Shown: positions 1 through 10,592, counted from the stretch's first letter. The stretch: DNA of 64,000 nucleotides from Labilibaculum sp. DW002 (GCF_029029525.1 NZ_JAKJSC010000001.1:2454987-2518986), one strand, 5' to 3'. Made by a program: numbers and translations. Notes: generated by a model from the sequence alone, not told the origin.

Positions 1-2234
1 GACCATATTTTTTCAACTTCATATTTTTCAATGATACTGATATCATCAGAATAGTGATTACTCAAATCGAAACTTGTAAAATGAAATGAGTTTGGACGAG
101 TAACAACAAGGATTTTTTCATCAGCAGAAAATTCACCAATAAAGTCACCTCTTTGATCCGTATTTAATCTTAACACATCTGTATCGAACCAAATTTTACG
201 ACCGCCAAGCGTAGAAACTCCTTCATGCTTTAAGGTTACTTTATGAACGTCGTTTCGGGTTAGAATATTCCCCATGGAAGCACGCCCTTTTACAGCTAAT
301 TCGGCAAAATCGAACTCAAAAACAGTTTTCTTTAAACGAGCTTTTGGTTTTAGTGCTACACGAATAACTTCTGCCTCACCATTAGGATTAGCACTAAAAT
401 AAGTAATTCTTGATCCTGGAGTTTCCTTGGTTAGGTTGTATTCTTTATCACGAGTTAAGCCCGTAACATTAAATCGTTTCGCATAAGTAACCCCAGCCTT
501 TCCATCACGATAAACGACATTGTAAATGGTACGTTTATCGTTCTTACGGAACACAGCTATATGAATAATATTCTGACCAATAAATAACTTATCCGCTACT
601 TTGGTTATGAAATAAGTACCATCCTTACGGAAAATAATCACATCATCAATATCAGAACAATCACATAAGTACTCGTCCTTTTTAAGACCTGTTCCCAGGA
701 AACCTTCCTTATAGTTTACGAATAGCTTTTCATTAGCAACCACAACCTTACTTGCTACAATACTATCAAAACTTCTAATTTCAGTTTTACGCTCTTTTCC
801 TCTACCGTATTTCTTTTTAATCGATTGGAAATAACGAATCGTAAATGGAATAATATTGGCGATATGAACTTTAATTTCCTCAATCTCATCTTCAATAGAC
901 TTGATATAATCCGTCGCTTTATTGATATCGAATTTAGAAATACGTTTAATTTTAATTTCTGTCAATCGAACAATATCCTCTTCAGTCACAGCACGCATTA
1001 AATGCTTCGTGTGTGGCTTAAGTCCTTTATCAATTGTTTCGATTACCGATTCCCAAGTTTCACATTCCTCAATATCGCGATAGATTCTATTCTCGATAAA
1101 AATTCGTTCCAAAGAAGCATAATGCCAAGCTTCTTCAAGTTCTGATTTACGAATTTCAAGTTCGAGCTTTAATAAGTCAACCGTTTTATCAGCCGAACGC
1201 TTTAATATCTCCTGAACACCTATAAACTTAGGCACATCCTCCTCTACAACACAAGCATTAGGCGAAATAGAATACTCACAATCGGTAAATGCGTAAAGCG
1301 CATCTATAGTTTTATCAGACGAAATACCATTGGCCAAATGAATCAAAATTTCAACATCAGCCGCTGTATTATCATCAATCTTTTTAATCTTAATCTTACC
1401 CTTGTCATTCGCTTTAATAATCGAATCAATCAGGGTCGATGTTGTCTTCCCAAATGGAATCTCAACAATCTTAAGAGTTTTATTATCAACTTTCTCAATA
1501 CGTGCTCGCACCTTTACAGCGCCACCACGTAATCCATCATTATATCGACTTACATCAACCATCCCAGCGGTTGGGAAATCTGGATAAATTTCAAATTCCT
1601 CTCCCTTTAAATAAGCTATACAAGCTGCTAAAAGTTCATTGAAGTTATGAGGTAATATCTTTGACGCCAATCCAACAGCAATACCTTCAACACCCTGTGC
1701 CAAAAGCAATGGAAACTTAACAGGTAAAGTAATGGGTTCTTTGTTTCTACCATCGTAAGATTGCTTCCAATTGGTCGTTTTAGGATTAAATAAAACCTCA
1801 AGAGCAAATTTGGACAATCGTGCTTCGATATAACGAGGTGCCGCAGCAGAATCTCCAGTTAGGATATTCCCCCAGTTTCCCTGCATATCTATCAACAAAT
1901 CCTTCTGCCCCAATTGAACCAAAGCATCACCAATAGATGCATCTCCGTGAGGATGAAACTGCATGGTATTACCAATAATGTTAGCTACCTTATTGTATCT
2001 GCCATCATCAAGTTTCTTCATTGAATGCAAAATCCTACGTTGCACAGGCTTTAAGCCATCGTTTACATAAGGAACGGCACGTTCAAGAATTACATATGAA
2101 GCATAATCTAAAAACCAATTCTCATACATCCCCGACAGATAGGTCACATTCCTCATCGCTTCGGATTGCTCCCCATTTACACTAGGTTCAATTTCCTCCG
2201 GGTTTTCCATATCGTTTGTCTCGTCGTTATTCAT
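1..2234 (-). CDS. parC: DNA topoisomerase IV subunit A (3' end beyond the window)
   Basis: Breakage-reunion subunit of topoisomerase IV, which decatenates and relaxes DNA together with ParE. About 744 codons are visible from the ATG at 2234; the C-terminus lies off the left edge. Seen: the FHPHGDASIG motif near residues 93-102 and the catalytic tyrosine, Tyr135, in AAPRYIEARL. The later part resembles the beta-pinwheel DNA-wrapping domain. The family in Bacteroidota is usually about 850-900 residues, so roughly 100-150 codons are missing. It lies 48 bases downstream of parE on the same strand, so the two subunits are probably co-transcribed. The pairing with a topo-IV-type ParE supports ParC over GyrA; the GyrA-box region cannot be checked here. 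Confidence 0.93.
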   Translation of the reverse strand, partial: MNNDETNDMENPEEIEPSVNGEQSEAMRNVTYLSGMYENWFLDYASYVILERAVPYVNDGLKPVQRRILHSMKKLDDGRYNKVANIIGNTMQFHPHGDASIGDALVQLGQKDLLIDMQGNWGNILTGDSAAAPRYIEARLSKFALEVLFNPKTTNWKQSYDGRNKEPITLPVKFPLLLAQGVEGIAVGLASKILPHNFNELLAACIAYLKGEEFEIYPDFPTAGMVDVSRYNDGLRGGAVKVRARIEKVDNKTLKIVEIPFGKTTSTLIDSIIKANDKGKIKIKKIDDNTAADVEILIHLANGISSDKTIDALYAFTDCEYSISPNACVVEEDVPKFIGVQEILKRSADKTVDLLKLELEIRKSELEEAWHYASLERIFIENRIYRDIEECETWESVIETIDKGLKPHTKHLMRAVTEEDIVRLTEIKIKRISKFDINKATDYIKSIEDEIEEIKVHIANIIPFTIRYFQSIKKKYGRGKERKTEIRSFDSIVASKVVVANEKLFVNYKEGFLGTGLKKDEYLCDCSDIDDVIIFRKDGTYFITKVADKLFIGQNIIHIAVFRKNDKRTIYNVVYRDGKAGVTYAKRFNVTGLTRDKEYNLTKETPGSRITYFSANPNGEAEVIRVALKPKARLKKTVFEFDFAELAVKGRASMGNILTRNDVHKVTLKHEGVSTLGGRKIWFDTDVLRLNTDQRGDFIGEFSADEKILVVTRPNSFHFTSFDLSNHYSDDISIIEKYEVEKIW

Positions 2235-2282
2235 AGAGGTATTTCGGTTTTTTTAATTCAAAATGGATTACTTACTGCAGGT

Positions 2283-4115
2283 TTACACCTCATCTCGCTC
2301 AACATGCAAATTTTCAATAATAAACTCCTGCCTATTGGGCGTATTTTTTCCCATATAAAATGAAAGCATATCGGATACTGATTCTTCCTTTTTCATTAAA
2401 ACAGGATCTAAACGAATATCCTTCCCAATAAAATATTTAAACTCGTCAGGAGAGATCTCACCCAAACCCTTAAATCGGGTAATCTCAGCATTAGCTCCCA
2501 AACGTTTCATTGCTCTATCTTTTTCTTCGTCAGAATAACAATATTTCGTTGTTTTCTTGTTACGAACTCGAAACAAAGGTGTTTGAAGAATGTACAAATG
2601 ACCACTTCTCACAACATCTGGAAAAAACTGAAGAAAGAAAGTAATCAACAACAATCGAATGTGCATACCATCGACATCGGCATCCGTTGCGATAATCACA
2701 TTATTGTAGCGCAAACCCTCAAGACCATCCTCAATATTGAGAGCGGCTTGCAGAAGATTAAACTCTTCATTTTCGTATACAATTTTCTTTGTCAGACCAT
2801 ATGTATTCAAAGGCTTACCCTTTAAACTAAAAACAGCTTGTGTATTTACTGATCGTGATTTTGTAATCGACCCACTCGCCGAGTCACCCTCGGTAATGAA
2901 GATACTTGTTTCAGATTTATTCTCGTGAGTCGAATTAAAATGAACCCGACAATCACGTAATTTCTTATTATGCAGATTCGCTTTTTTAGCTCTTTCTTTG
3001 GCTATTTTCTTAATACCAGATATCGCTTTTCGCTCCTTCTCCGATTCTAGAATTTTTCTATGAATGGCATCTGCTACTTCTGGATTCTTGTGTAAATAGT
3101 TATCTAGATTAGATGTCACAAAATCCATTATAAAGTTTCGAACAGATGGACCATCAGGGCCAATGTCCTTAGATCCCAATTTGGTTTTAGTCTGAGATTC
3201 GAAAACCGGTTCTTGAACTTTTATGCTGATAGCCGCAATTATGGATGTTCTGATATCAGAAATATCAAAATCCTTCTTATAAAAATCGCGAATGGCTTTT
3301 ACAACTGCCTCTCGAAATGCTGCCAAGTGCGTACCCCCTTGAGTTGTGTGTTGTCCGTTAACAAACGAATAATATTCTTCACCATATTGATGTCCATGGG
3401 TCATAGCCAATTCGATATCTTCACCCTTAAGATGAATAACCTCATAAAGGCTTTTGCTACTCATATTCTCATGCAACAAATCAAGAAGTCCATTTTTAGA
3501 TAAGAATTTCTTACCATTAAAATAGATTGAAAGGCCTGCGTTCAAATAAACGTAGTTCTTAAGCATTGTCTCAATATACTCGCTTATAAAGCGATAATTC
3601 GAGAACATCTCCTGATCGGGATGAAAAGTAATTCTAACGCCATTTTTTTCTTCACTTGGCTGAATTTCATCATCGTTCACCAACTCTCCTCTTGAAAAAG
3701 TAGCTTTCTTTACTTCTCCTTCGCGGAACGATTCTACAACAAATTCATTTGAGAGTGCATTTACAGCCTTAATACCAACACCATTCAATCCTACAGATTT
3801 CTTAAATACTGCAGAGTCATATTTAGCACCCGTATTCATTTTCGAAGTTACATCGATTACTTTTCCTAAAGGAATACCACGACCATAATCTCGAATACAA
3901 ACCGTACGATCAGTAATATCAACATGAATTGATTTTCCAATCCCCATAGCAAATTCATCGATAGAGTTATCGATAACCTCCTTAATCAGGATATATATAC
4001 CATCGTCATGAGAAGAACCATCACCCAACTTACCGATATACATACCAGGACGTTTGCGAATATGTTCTTTCCAATCAAGTGTTCTAATTGAATCTTCTGA
4101 ATATTTAGCTGTCAT
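2283..4115 (-). CDS. parE: DNA topoisomerase IV subunit B
   Basis: ATPase subunit of topoisomerase IV, 610 residues, a normal length for the Bacteroidota form. The N-terminal GHKL ATPase fold shows Glu46 and Asn50 in [18 protein letters not shown] near 76-82 and [12 protein letters not shown] near 109-120. The TOPRIM metal site is EGDSASGS (409-416) with DADVDG (478-483). It is the promoter-proximal gene of a parE-parC pair. A TATATTTG element sits 18 bases upstream of the ATG, which favours this start. The insert between TOPRIM halves that marks some GyrB proteins is not evident, consistent with ParE. Confidence 0.95.
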   Translation of the reverse strand: MTAKYSEDSIRTLDWKEHIRKRPGMYIGKLGDGSSHDDGIYILIKEVIDNSIDEFAMGIGKSIHVDITDRTVCIRDYGRGIPLGKVIDVTSKMNTGAKYDSAVFKKSVGLNGVGIKAVNALSNEFVVESFREGEVKKATFSRGELVNDDEIQPSEEKNGVRITFHPDQEMFSNYRFISEYIETMLKNYVYLNAGLSIYFNGKKFLSKNGLLDLLHENMSSKSLYEVIHLKGEDIELAMTHGHQYGEEYYSFVNGQHTTQGGTHLAAFREAVVKAIRDFYKKDFDISDIRTSIIAAISIKVQEPVFESQTKTKLGSKDIGPDGPSVRNFIMDFVTSNLDNYLHKNPEVADAIHRKILESEKERKAISGIKKIAKERAKKANLHNKKLRDCRVHFNSTHENKSETSIFITEGDSASGSITKSRSVNTQAVFSLKGKPLNTYGLTKKIVYENEEFNLLQAALNIEDGLEGLRYNNVIIATDADVDGMHIRLLLITFFLQFFPDVVRSGHLYILQTPLFRVRNKKTTKYCYSDEEKDRAMKRLGANAEITRFKGLGEISPDEFKYFIGKDIRLDPVLMKKEESVSDMLSFYMGKNTPNRQEFIIENLHVERDEV

Positions 4116-4360
4116 GAAAAATCGCGTTTTTACAAATATAGCTAAAAGAACGATTCGTTAGAAAGTTGTTTATCAACAGGCTGTTGAAAATAGTCAAAAA
4201 ATGCAATCTGGATGGAATCTCAGAACACCTATCCCTTTAAAAATCAACAAAAAAAGGAATGGTTAAAAAAAATAAATTAGAATAAAGTCAAATAATACTA
4301 ATTGAAAAAAAGCGATTTTATTTAACATTAATATGTGTTTGACTTTAAATTTTACAATTT
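4116..4360. other. AT-rich gene-free region upstream of parE
   Basis: Very A-rich DNA (on the plus strand) between the obg terminator and parE. It holds the parE -7 box and one TTATCAACA sequence followed by a CAACA/TGTTG inverted pair (about 4170-4186). No open frame with protein-like composition is present. I see nothing else. Confidence 0.5.
4133..4140 (-). promoter_or_regulatory. -7 element of the parE promoter
   Basis: On the minus strand this reads TATATTTG, a perfect TAnnTTTG -7 box of the Bacteroidota housekeeping sigma factor. I see no TTTG at the expected distance upstream, so only the -7 half is supported. It would start transcription about 10 bases before the parE ATG. Confidence 0.45.
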
Positions 4361-4410
4361 CTTCAATAAAAAGAAGCCTCTTATCCAATCAAATTTGGAG
4401 AAGAGGCTTC
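4361..4410 (-). terminator. Rho-independent terminator of the hpt-adk-obg operon
   Basis: A 10-base-pair stem (4373-4382 with 4401-4410) lies just after the obg stop codon and, read on the minus strand, is followed by a T-rich tract (4361-4372). Confidence 0.8.
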
Positions 4411-4442
4411 GTCAATTTTATCTAAAATATCAAGCGTATTTT

Positions 4443-5432
4443 TTAGCTGTTAATAGCTCTCCAAATCATATCCTTTAGCTCCATAAGTCCCTTTTGGGCT
4501 ACGGAAGAAATAAACACACGTGGAATTTCTGGCAAATCTAACTCAATTTCGTCTTTCAACTCCTCATCCAACATATCAGACTTCGTTATAGCTAATAAAC
4601 GTTTTTTATCTAAAAGTTCTGGATTGAATTGTTTCAGTTCATTTAGAAGAATCTTGTATTCGTTGTGAATATCGTTACTATCAGCAGCAACCATAAACAA
4701 CAGAACTGAATTTCGCTCGATATGACGTAAGAAACGTAAACCCAAACCACGCCCCTCGTGTGCTCCTTCGATAATTCCAGGAATATCTGCCATTACGAAT
4801 GAACGATTATCTCGATAACCTACAATACCCAAGTTTGGAACTAAAGTTGTAAATGGATAATCGGCAATTTTTGGCTTGGCAGCAGAAACTACAGAAAGTA
4901 AAGTCGATTTTCCAACACTTGGGAATCCTACTAAACCAACATCGGCCAAAACTTTAAGTTCGAGAATAACGGCACGTTCAACACGCTCCTCACCTTGCTG
5001 TGCATATCGAGGTGTTTGATTTGTTGAAGAACGGAAATTCCAGTTTCCAAGACCTCCACGACCACCTTTAACAAGAACTTTGCTCTCACCATCTTCAGTC
5101 ACATCAAAAATCACTTCACCTGTTTCAGCATCACGAGCAACAGTTCCCAATGGCACTTCGATAATTTCATCAGCGCCTTCGTAACCTGTACTTCTACTCT
5201 GTCCTCCAGAACCTCCATCTTTAGCAAAAACATGTCGGCTAAAACGTAAATGAATTAGCGTCCAAAGTTGTGCATTAGCTCTAATGATAATATGACCACC
5301 ACGACCACCGTCACCACCATCAGGTCCACCTTTCATGGTTAACTTATCACGATGAAGGTGAGCTGATCCTTGTCCTCCTGCTCCGGAGCGACAAAATATT
5401 TTAACGTAATCTACAAAATTAGATCCTGCCAT
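4443..5432 (-). CDS. obg: Obg-family GTPase
   Basis: Essential GTPase linked to 50S ribosome assembly and the stringent response. It has 329 residues. The glycine-rich Obg fold covers about residues 1-160 ([12 protein letters not shown] near 35-46). The G domain follows with P-loop GFPSVGKST (169-177), G3 DIPGIIEGA (216-224) and G4 TKSD (283-286). The variable C-terminal OCT domain of some Obg proteins is absent, as in many Bacteroidota. It is the last gene of the hpt-adk-obg operon, 11 bases after adk, and is followed by a strong terminator. Confidence 0.96.
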   Translation of the reverse strand: MAGSNFVDYVKIFCRSGAGGQGSAHLHRDKLTMKGGPDGGDGGRGGHIIIRANAQLWTLIHLRFSRHVFAKDGGSGGQSRSTGYEGADEIIEVPLGTVARDAETGEVIFDVTEDGESKVLVKGGRGGLGNWNFRSSTNQTPRYAQQGEERVERAVILELKVLADVGLVGFPSVGKSTLLSVVSAAKPKIADYPFTTLVPNLGIVGYRDNRSFVMADIPGIIEGAHEGRGLGLRFLRHIERNSVLLFMVAADSNDIHNEYKILLNELKQFNPELLDKKRLLAITKSDMLDEELKDEIELDLPEIPRVFISSVAQKGLMELKDMIWRAINS

Positions 5433-5443
5433 TTTTTTATTTT

Positions 5444-6052
5444 TTATCTCTGTACCTCAACTGGAATCATTTCTACTGCCAAATATTCTTCCAGCAAAAG
5501 ACTGATTCTATCAAGTACATTATTTAATGATCCTATTGCATCGATTGAGTGGTAAACACCTCTCTCTTTATATCGTTTTGCAATTGGAGCTGTTACATCG
5601 TCATAAATTCTAAGACGTTTAATAATAACTTCTCTTCCACTATCATCAGGTCGTCCCGATGACTCACCTCTTTTTAATAAGCGTTGAATCAGAATTTCTT
5701 CTTCAACTTTTAATTCAATCACTAAATCAACAACACCATTTCGCTTGGAAAGCATTTCATCGAAAACCTCAATTTGGCCTTCGTGACGAGGCATTCCATC
5801 ATACACAAAACCCTTTGCTGTATTGTTAGAATCCAAAAATTTTTCTACAATTCTATAAGCTAATTTATCCGGGAAAAAGTTCCCTCCATCTATTAACCTT
5901 TTAGCTTCTAGACCTTCTGGTGTTGCTAATTTTATTTCTTCTCTACAAACATCTCCCGTTGAAAGGTGAATGATATTGAATTTATCTTGTAATAATTTAG
6001 ACTGAGTACCTTTTCCTGATCCCGGAGGTCCAAACATGATGATGTTCACCAT
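5444..6052 (-). CDS. adk: Adenylate kinase (divergent NMP-binding motif)
   Basis: Interconverts AMP, ADP and ATP. It has 202 residues, with P-loop GPPGSGKGT at 8-16 and the short-type lid, GRPDD near 133-137. The signature usually written DG[FY]PR reads DGMPRHEGQ here (85-93), an uncommon version, and the C-terminus is about 10 residues longer than usual for this phylum. The start codon directly abuts the hpt stop codon, so translation of the two is probably coupled. The gene order hpt-adk-obg makes this the housekeeping adenylate kinase despite the divergence. Confidence 0.9.
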   Translation of the reverse strand: MVNIIMFGPPGSGKGTQSKLLQDKFNIIHLSTGDVCREEIKLATPEGLEAKRLIDGGNFFPDKLAYRIVEKFLDSNNTAKGFVYDGMPRHEGQIEVFDEMLSKRNGVVDLVIELKVEEEILIQRLLKRGESSGRPDDSGREVIIKRLRIYDDVTAPIAKRYKERGVYHSIDAIGSLNNVLDRISLLLEEYLAVEMIPVEVQR

Positions 6053-6595
6053 TTATTTATCAATTACAGTATAAACATCCGGCAAATTTCTACCGACACC
6101 ATCATAATCTAAACCACGACCAACAATAAAATCGTTTGGAATATCAATACCTACATAGTCTATCTTAACATCACGCTTAAGTGCATCAGGTTTGAACAAC
6201 ATGGTTGCAACTAAAATTTCTTTAGCCTTATATTCTTCAATTTGAGCCAAAGTATTTTCCATTGTAATCCCAGTGTCAATGATATCTTCAAGAATAACAA
6301 CAGTACGATCTTTAAGGTCTTCAGTAAAACCCATCAGTTTCTTCACCTTACCAGTTGTACCCATTCCTTCATATGAAGCCAAACGCATAAAGGTAATCTC
6401 AGCATTTTCAACAGTTATCAGTTTCATCAGGTCAGATGCAAACATGAATGATCCATTAAGAATACAAATGAACATTGGATTTTTTCCAGCAAGATCCTTG
6501 TTCATCTTCTCAGCCATTTCAGCAATAGCATTATCAATCTTCTCAGCCGGGATAGATACCTTAAACTCTCTATCAAGAATTTTTACAGTCTTCAT
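6053..6595 (-). CDS. hpt: Hypoxanthine phosphoribosyltransferase
   Basis: Purine salvage enzyme that makes IMP or GMP from hypoxanthine or guanine and PRPP. The PRPP-binding loop is VVILEDIIDTGITM, preceded by the flexible-loop region with SYEGMGTTGKV; IVGRGLDYDGVGRNLP lies near the C-terminus. I place the start at the ATG (MKTVKILDREF), giving 180 residues, the usual family length. The frame also opens at a TTG 42 bases upstream, which would add a charged, unconserved 14-residue leader. First gene of the hpt-adk-obg operon. Confidence 0.92.
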   Translation of the reverse strand: MKTVKILDREFKVSIPAEKIDNAIAEMAEKMNKDLAGKNPMFICILNGSFMFASDLMKLITVENAEITFMRLASYEGMGTTGKVKKLMGFTEDLKDRTVVILEDIIDTGITMENTLAQIEEYKAKEILVATMLFKPDALKRDVKIDYVGIDIPNDFIVGRGLDYDGVGRNLPDVYTVIDK

Positions 6596-6834
6596 TGATT
6601 CAATTTTTGTCTTAGTTGTCCGATTTTCCCCCTTCAAGATTCCCTTGAAATATCGGGCGTTTAAGGCAATGCCCTAAAGTATCGTAATTAAAATATGTAC
6701 TTTTTTTAACTTGGAATAAAAAATGTTTCGAATCCACTATGTAACATACGTATTTTTTTTTCAATTTTACACTTGAAAAACAACAACCATTGTATGCACA
6801 ACTCGGAATCAAAACAATTCCCAAATTTTTGCTG

Positions 6835-6842
6835 CAAAAGTA
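6835..6842 (-). promoter_or_regulatory. Possible -7 element for the hpt operon
   Basis: Reads TACTTTTG on the minus strand, a match to TAnnTTTG. If used, the hpt transcript would carry a leader of about 230 bases. No -33 partner is clear. The 6596-6887 gap between hpt and purE holds no convincing gene, only short overlapping frames of low-complexity composition. Confidence 0.35.
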
Positions 6843-6887
6843 CAATTTTTTGTTATTAATTTTATAAAACCACCAATATAAAACACG

Positions 6888-7394
6888 ATGAAAGCGAAAG
6901 TTAGTATTATCATGGGAAGTACTTCGGATCTTCCAGTTATGGAAAAGGCTGCCCAAATTTTAAACGATTTTAAGATTCCATTTGAGATTAATGCCTTATC
7001 GGCACACCGTACGCCTGAAGAGGTTGAAGTTTTTGCAAAAGGCGCAATGGACAATGGAATTAAAGTAATTATTGCAGGTGCTGGTATGGCAGCTCACCTA
7101 CCAGGTGTAATTGCAGCTATGACTCCACTTCCGGTCATTGGTGTACCAATCAAAGCCAGTCTTGATGGTATGGATGCATTACTTGCAATTGCCCAAATGC
7201 CTCCTGGAATTCCAGTTGCAACTGTTGCTATTAATGGCGCAATGAACGCTGGTATTTTAGCTGCTCAGATTCTAGCAATTGGCGATGCAGAATTGCAAAA
7301 GAATGTAATTGCATTCAAAGAAAGCTTAAAAGAAAAAATCGTTAAAGCGAACGAAGAATTATCTTCTATCCAATACGATTTTAAAACGAACTAA
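6888..7394 (+). CDS. purE: N5-carboxyaminoimidazole ribonucleotide mutase (class I PurE)
   Basis: Moves the carboxyl group of N5-CAIR to give CAIR in purine synthesis. The 168-residue protein has the class I PurE signature: [12 protein letters not shown] near the N-terminus, the SAHRTPE loop with the catalytic histidine, and [11 protein letters not shown]. Class I PurE normally works with PurK, which is not in this window. It is divergent from the hpt operon, so purine salvage and synthesis share an upstream region. A strong terminator follows, so it is probably transcribed alone. Confidence 0.97.
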   Translation: MKAKVSIIMGSTSDLPVMEKAAQILNDFKIPFEINALSAHRTPEEVEVFAKGAMDNGIKVIIAGAGMAAHLPGVIAAMTPLPVIGVPIKASLDGMDALLAIAQMPPGIPVATVAINGAMNAGILAAQILAIGDAELQKNVIAFKESLKEKIVKANEELSSIQYDFKTN

Positions 7395-7420
7395 ATAGAA
7401 TCACTCTATTCAAATTAAAA

Positions 7421-7457
7421 CTGCAAATCATAATACTGATTTGCAGTTTTTTTATTA
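7421..7457 (+). terminator. Terminator of purE
   Basis: A perfect 10-base-pair stem (7421-7430 with 7441-7450), a 10-base loop and then a T tract, 26 bases after the purE stop. Confidence 0.85.
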
Positions 7458-7665
7458 TATTTAACAATCAAATAATTTTGTTCACCTAATATTGATGAAT
7501 AGAATTACTAAACAACCACTACAAACAATAAAACAGCTATGAATAGTATCATAAATAGATTCACTCATAGATCATAAGGTAATATTTAATTAAAACTGCA
7601 TCACCAACCAATCAGTTTCAATTAACACATTACTCATTCATCTATGATAGAAATAACATTATAGA

Positions 7666-8475
7666 ATGAAACAATTTTATTTGCTCCTCCTTATCGCTTG
7701 CTACAGCCTTAATGCCTTATCCGAAAATCATATTGCAGGTGCTCGCTCCAAATCTATGGGGAATTCATCGGTTGCTCTTGTCGATATTTGGGGAGGTTAT
7801 CACAATCAAGCTACACTTGCGAAACTCAATAAACGATCATTCGGAGCTTATTATGAAAATCGGTTTGCAACAAAAGAATTAAGTACAAAAGCATTTCATT
7901 TTAACTACCCCACCAAACTTGGAACTTTCGCTGTTACTTATTCCCAATTTGGTTTTAATCTATACAAAGAATCTAAAATTGGTGTCGCCTATTCGCGAGC
8001 TTTAGGCAAACATTTTTGGGCTGGTTTACAATTCGATCAAATAACGAAACAACTCAATTCAGAATATGGCTCCCAAAGTCAGTACACTTTTGAAGCTGGT
8101 TTATTAGCTGAAGTATTTCCGGACTTTCATCTTGGCTTTCACATTTTCAATCCGATTCAAGCTGAATTTACTATGCTTGATTACAATGACAAAATTCCTT
8201 CAATTGCACGGTTTGGCTTTTCATGGAAACTATCTGATCAAACCATTATAAGTTCAGAAATTGAAAAAGACTTGGATAAGGATATGCGAACTAAAATTGG
8301 CATGGAATATAAAATTACTGATCGTCTTTTACTAAGAGCAGGAATTAATAATCATCCTAACACGATTAGTTTGGGAATGGGATTTACTTTCAAACTACTA
8401 CAAACTAACATCTCATTTTCACGCCATCCTGTCTTGGGCTATTCTCCAACAGCAGATGTAAACATTTCATTTTAG
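7666..8475 (+). CDS. Putative outer-membrane beta-barrel protein (PorV/PorQ-like)
   Basis: 269 residues with a signal peptide (hydrophobic stretch about 4-17, likely cut after NALS). The mature start GARSKSMGNSSVA, then the NQATLA segment, resembles the N-termini of PorV/PorQ-type and UPF0164-like outer-membrane proteins. The rest alternates short polar and aromatic beta strands and ends in an aromatic residue (NISF), typical of barrels assembled by BAM. It lies 9 bases before the helix-hairpin-helix barrel gene, so the two are surely one operon. Function unknown; assignment to the type IX secretion-related PorV/PorQ group is only by resemblance. Confidence 0.65.
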   Translation: MKQFYLLLLIACYSLNALSENHIAGARSKSMGNSSVALVDIWGGYHNQATLAKLNKRSFGAYYENRFATKELSTKAFHFNYPTKLGTFAVTYSQFGFNLYKESKIGVAYSRALGKHFWAGLQFDQITKQLNSEYGSQSQYTFEAGLLAEVFPDFHLGFHIFNPIQAEFTMLDYNDKIPSIARFGFSWKLSDQTIISSEIEKDLDKDMRTKIGMEYKITDRLLLRAGINNHPNTISLGMGFTFKLLQTNISFSRHPVLGYSPTADVNISF

Positions 8476-8484
8476 ATTTCTGCT

Positions 8485-10527
8485 ATGTTATACATTAAAA
8501 AAATCAGCTTAAGCATTGGTCTAATTGTATTTGGTTCTATTGTAACCTTTTCTCAAAACACGAATGTAAATAACGATTTAATCGAAAAGATAATTGAAAA
8601 CATTGCAGAACAAAGTGATGAAGAACTCGACTATTCTAATTTATTGGAAGAAATGAATATGCTAATCACAAATCCTATTAGTTTAAATACTGCTGATGAA
8701 AAAGAGCTCAAAAAATTATTCATTCTTAATCAAAATCAGATTGCTAGCTTTATTAAATACAGAGAAGGAACAGGGACCATTTTCAGTCTGTACGAACTAC
8801 AGTTAATTCCAGGATTTTCAGAAGAGCTAATTCGAATGATAAAACCATTTGTGTCTCTGACCCAAAATGCAGAACGAGAATTTGATAGCAATCCCAAAGC
8901 TCAACATCAGTTACTTTTAAAGACAGAGAAAACCTTAGAAGAGGAAAAGGCTTATACAAGCACAAATCCAAACTCCAAGTTTCTTGGGAGTCCTTGGAAA
9001 TATTATACCCGATATCAATACTTGTCTCCTAAAAAGAAAATGACTTTCGGATTCACCTCTGAAAAAGACAAAGGGGAACCTTTCTTTAAAGGAGAGAACT
9101 CCTCTGGATTTGATTACTATTCTGGATTTTTCCAATACAAGCTCAAAGGAATTATTAAACAAATAAACATTGGAGATTACCAAGTAAAATTTGGACAAGG
9201 CTTAAATCTTTGGTCTGGATTATCTTCAGGGAAATCCTCATTAACAACTCAAAATGCAAACAAGTCACAAGGGATTAAAAGCTATAAATCGACAAACGAA
9301 AATCAATTCTTTAGAGGTGCATCTTTGCTTCTCACACCAATTAAAAATTCAGAATTGGCCGTATTTGCCTCCTATTTAAATAAAGATGCAAGCCTAAATT
9401 CCGATTCAATCGAAACATCTGTTTCTTCAATTGTAAATACTGGTTTTCATCGAAATCTAAATGAATTTGATAAAAAACATCAACTAAATGAACGAGTTTT
9501 GGGCTCCTATTTTTATTTAAATCTTAAAAAGGTAGAATTAGGAATCTCCTATTTACAATCGGAATACTCTCTACAAATTCTTCCGGAAAACAAGGCTTAC
9601 AATCACTATCGCTTTAAGGGAACAAGAAATCAGAACATTAGTCTTACTTACCAAACACAATATCAATCGATTCATTTATTTGGAGAAGTAGCACAAAGCA
9701 AATCAGGCGGAAGGGCTTTTATACAAGGGGCCAACATACAAGCTCATTCAAGATTAAACCTTGAACTAATTTATCGAAAATACGATCCAGATTACCATGC
9801 CTTTTTTTCCAGTGCTTTTTCTGAACAAAGTTCAAATCAAAATGAAGAAGGTTTTTATTTTGGAGCGGAATTTCATCCCATTCCGAAATGGACGATAAAA
9901 GCTTATTACGACCAATTTCAATTCCCATGGTTAAAATATACTGCGAATGCGCCAAGTAACGGGCACGAATATTTTTCTCAATTAGAATTCACGCCAAACA
10001 GCTCTACTTCCATTTATTTTAGATACAAACAAGAAAATAAACCCATTAACAACAGTTCTGAAATAATAAAAGGACTAACAATTCAAAAGAAAAATCAATA
10101 TCGATTGCATTTATCTACACGCTTAGATGATAATTGGGAAATAAGAAATCGAATTGAAATCGCACAATACAAAAAAGCTGGAATTAAAGAATCTGGCTAT
10201 TTACTTTATCAAGATATTCGCTATCAATTCTCCGAGAAACCCATTTCCATGAATCTTCGATTTGCCCTATTCGACACAGACTCTTTCAATTCAAGAATTT
10301 ATGCCTACGAAAATGATATTTTATACGCTTATTCTGTTCCTGCCTATTATTTACATGGCAGTCGTTTTTACTTCAATTTTAACTGGAAGATCAATCGAAA
10401 TTGTAAAATCTACCTGAAATACGCTCAAACAAAATACGCTAGCCTCTCAGAAATAGGCTCTGGAAATTCTGAAATCGATGGAAATAAAAAATCAGAAATA
10501 AAAATTCTCTTAAAATTACGCTTATAG
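8485..10527 (+). CDS. Exported helix-hairpin-helix protein with C-terminal beta-barrel-like region
   Basis: 680 residues. A signal peptide (about 1-23, ending TFSQ) is followed by an acidic linker and a helix-hairpin-helix region at roughly 60-125 (NTADEKELKKLF, then LYELQLIPGF), like the ComEA-type HhH that binds DNA. The remaining 550 residues are rich in alternating aromatic and polar residues, with many Tyr, Phe and Asn, and end in a strand (LLKLRL), suggesting a large outer-membrane beta barrel. Proteins of this layout occur across Bacteroidota as uncharacterised HhH-domain proteins. Paired with the preceding outer-membrane protein. DNA binding is inferred from the domain only. Confidence 0.7.
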   Translation: MLYIKKISLSIGLIVFGSIVTFSQNTNVNNDLIEKIIENIAEQSDEELDYSNLLEEMNMLITNPISLNTADEKELKKLFILNQNQIASFIKYREGTGTIFSLYELQLIPGFSEELIRMIKPFVSLTQNAEREFDSNPKAQHQLLLKTEKTLEEEKAYTSTNPNSKFLGSPWKYYTRYQYLSPKKKMTFGFTSEKDKGEPFFKGENSSGFDYYSGFFQYKLKGIIKQINIGDYQVKFGQGLNLWSGLSSGKSSLTTQNANKSQGIKSYKSTNENQFFRGASLLLTPIKNSELAVFASYLNKDASLNSDSIETSVSSIVNTGFHRNLNEFDKKHQLNERVLGSYFYLNLKKVELGISYLQSEYSLQILPENKAYNHYRFKGTRNQNISLTYQTQYQSIHLFGEVAQSKSGGRAFIQGANIQAHSRLNLELIYRKYDPDYHAFFSSAFSEQSSNQNEEGFYFGAEFHPIPKWTIKAYYDQFQFPWLKYTANAPSNGHEYFSQLEFTPNSSTSIYFRYKQENKPINNSSEIIKGLTIQKKNQYRLHLSTRLDDNWEIRNRIEIAQYKKAGIKESGYLLYQDIRYQFSEKPISMNLRFALFDTDSFNSRIYAYENDILYAYSVPAYYLHGSRFYFNFNWKINRNCKIYLKYAQTKYASLSEIGSGNSEIDGNKKSEIKILLKLRL

Positions 10528-10592
10528 ATTACCGCGAGAATTTCTTAAATCAAAAATCCTTTCTTACTTTCGAATTCGAAAATTAGAAAATC

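Noticed and set aside
4116-4360. Replication origin upstream of parE
   Set aside because: Only one DnaA-box-like TTATCAACA in AT-rich DNA, no box cluster and no dnaA, dnaN or gidA neighbours.
6612-7054. Minus-strand frames between hpt and purE
   Set aside because: They lie antisense to purE or over the divergent promoter region, and their composition is not protein-like.
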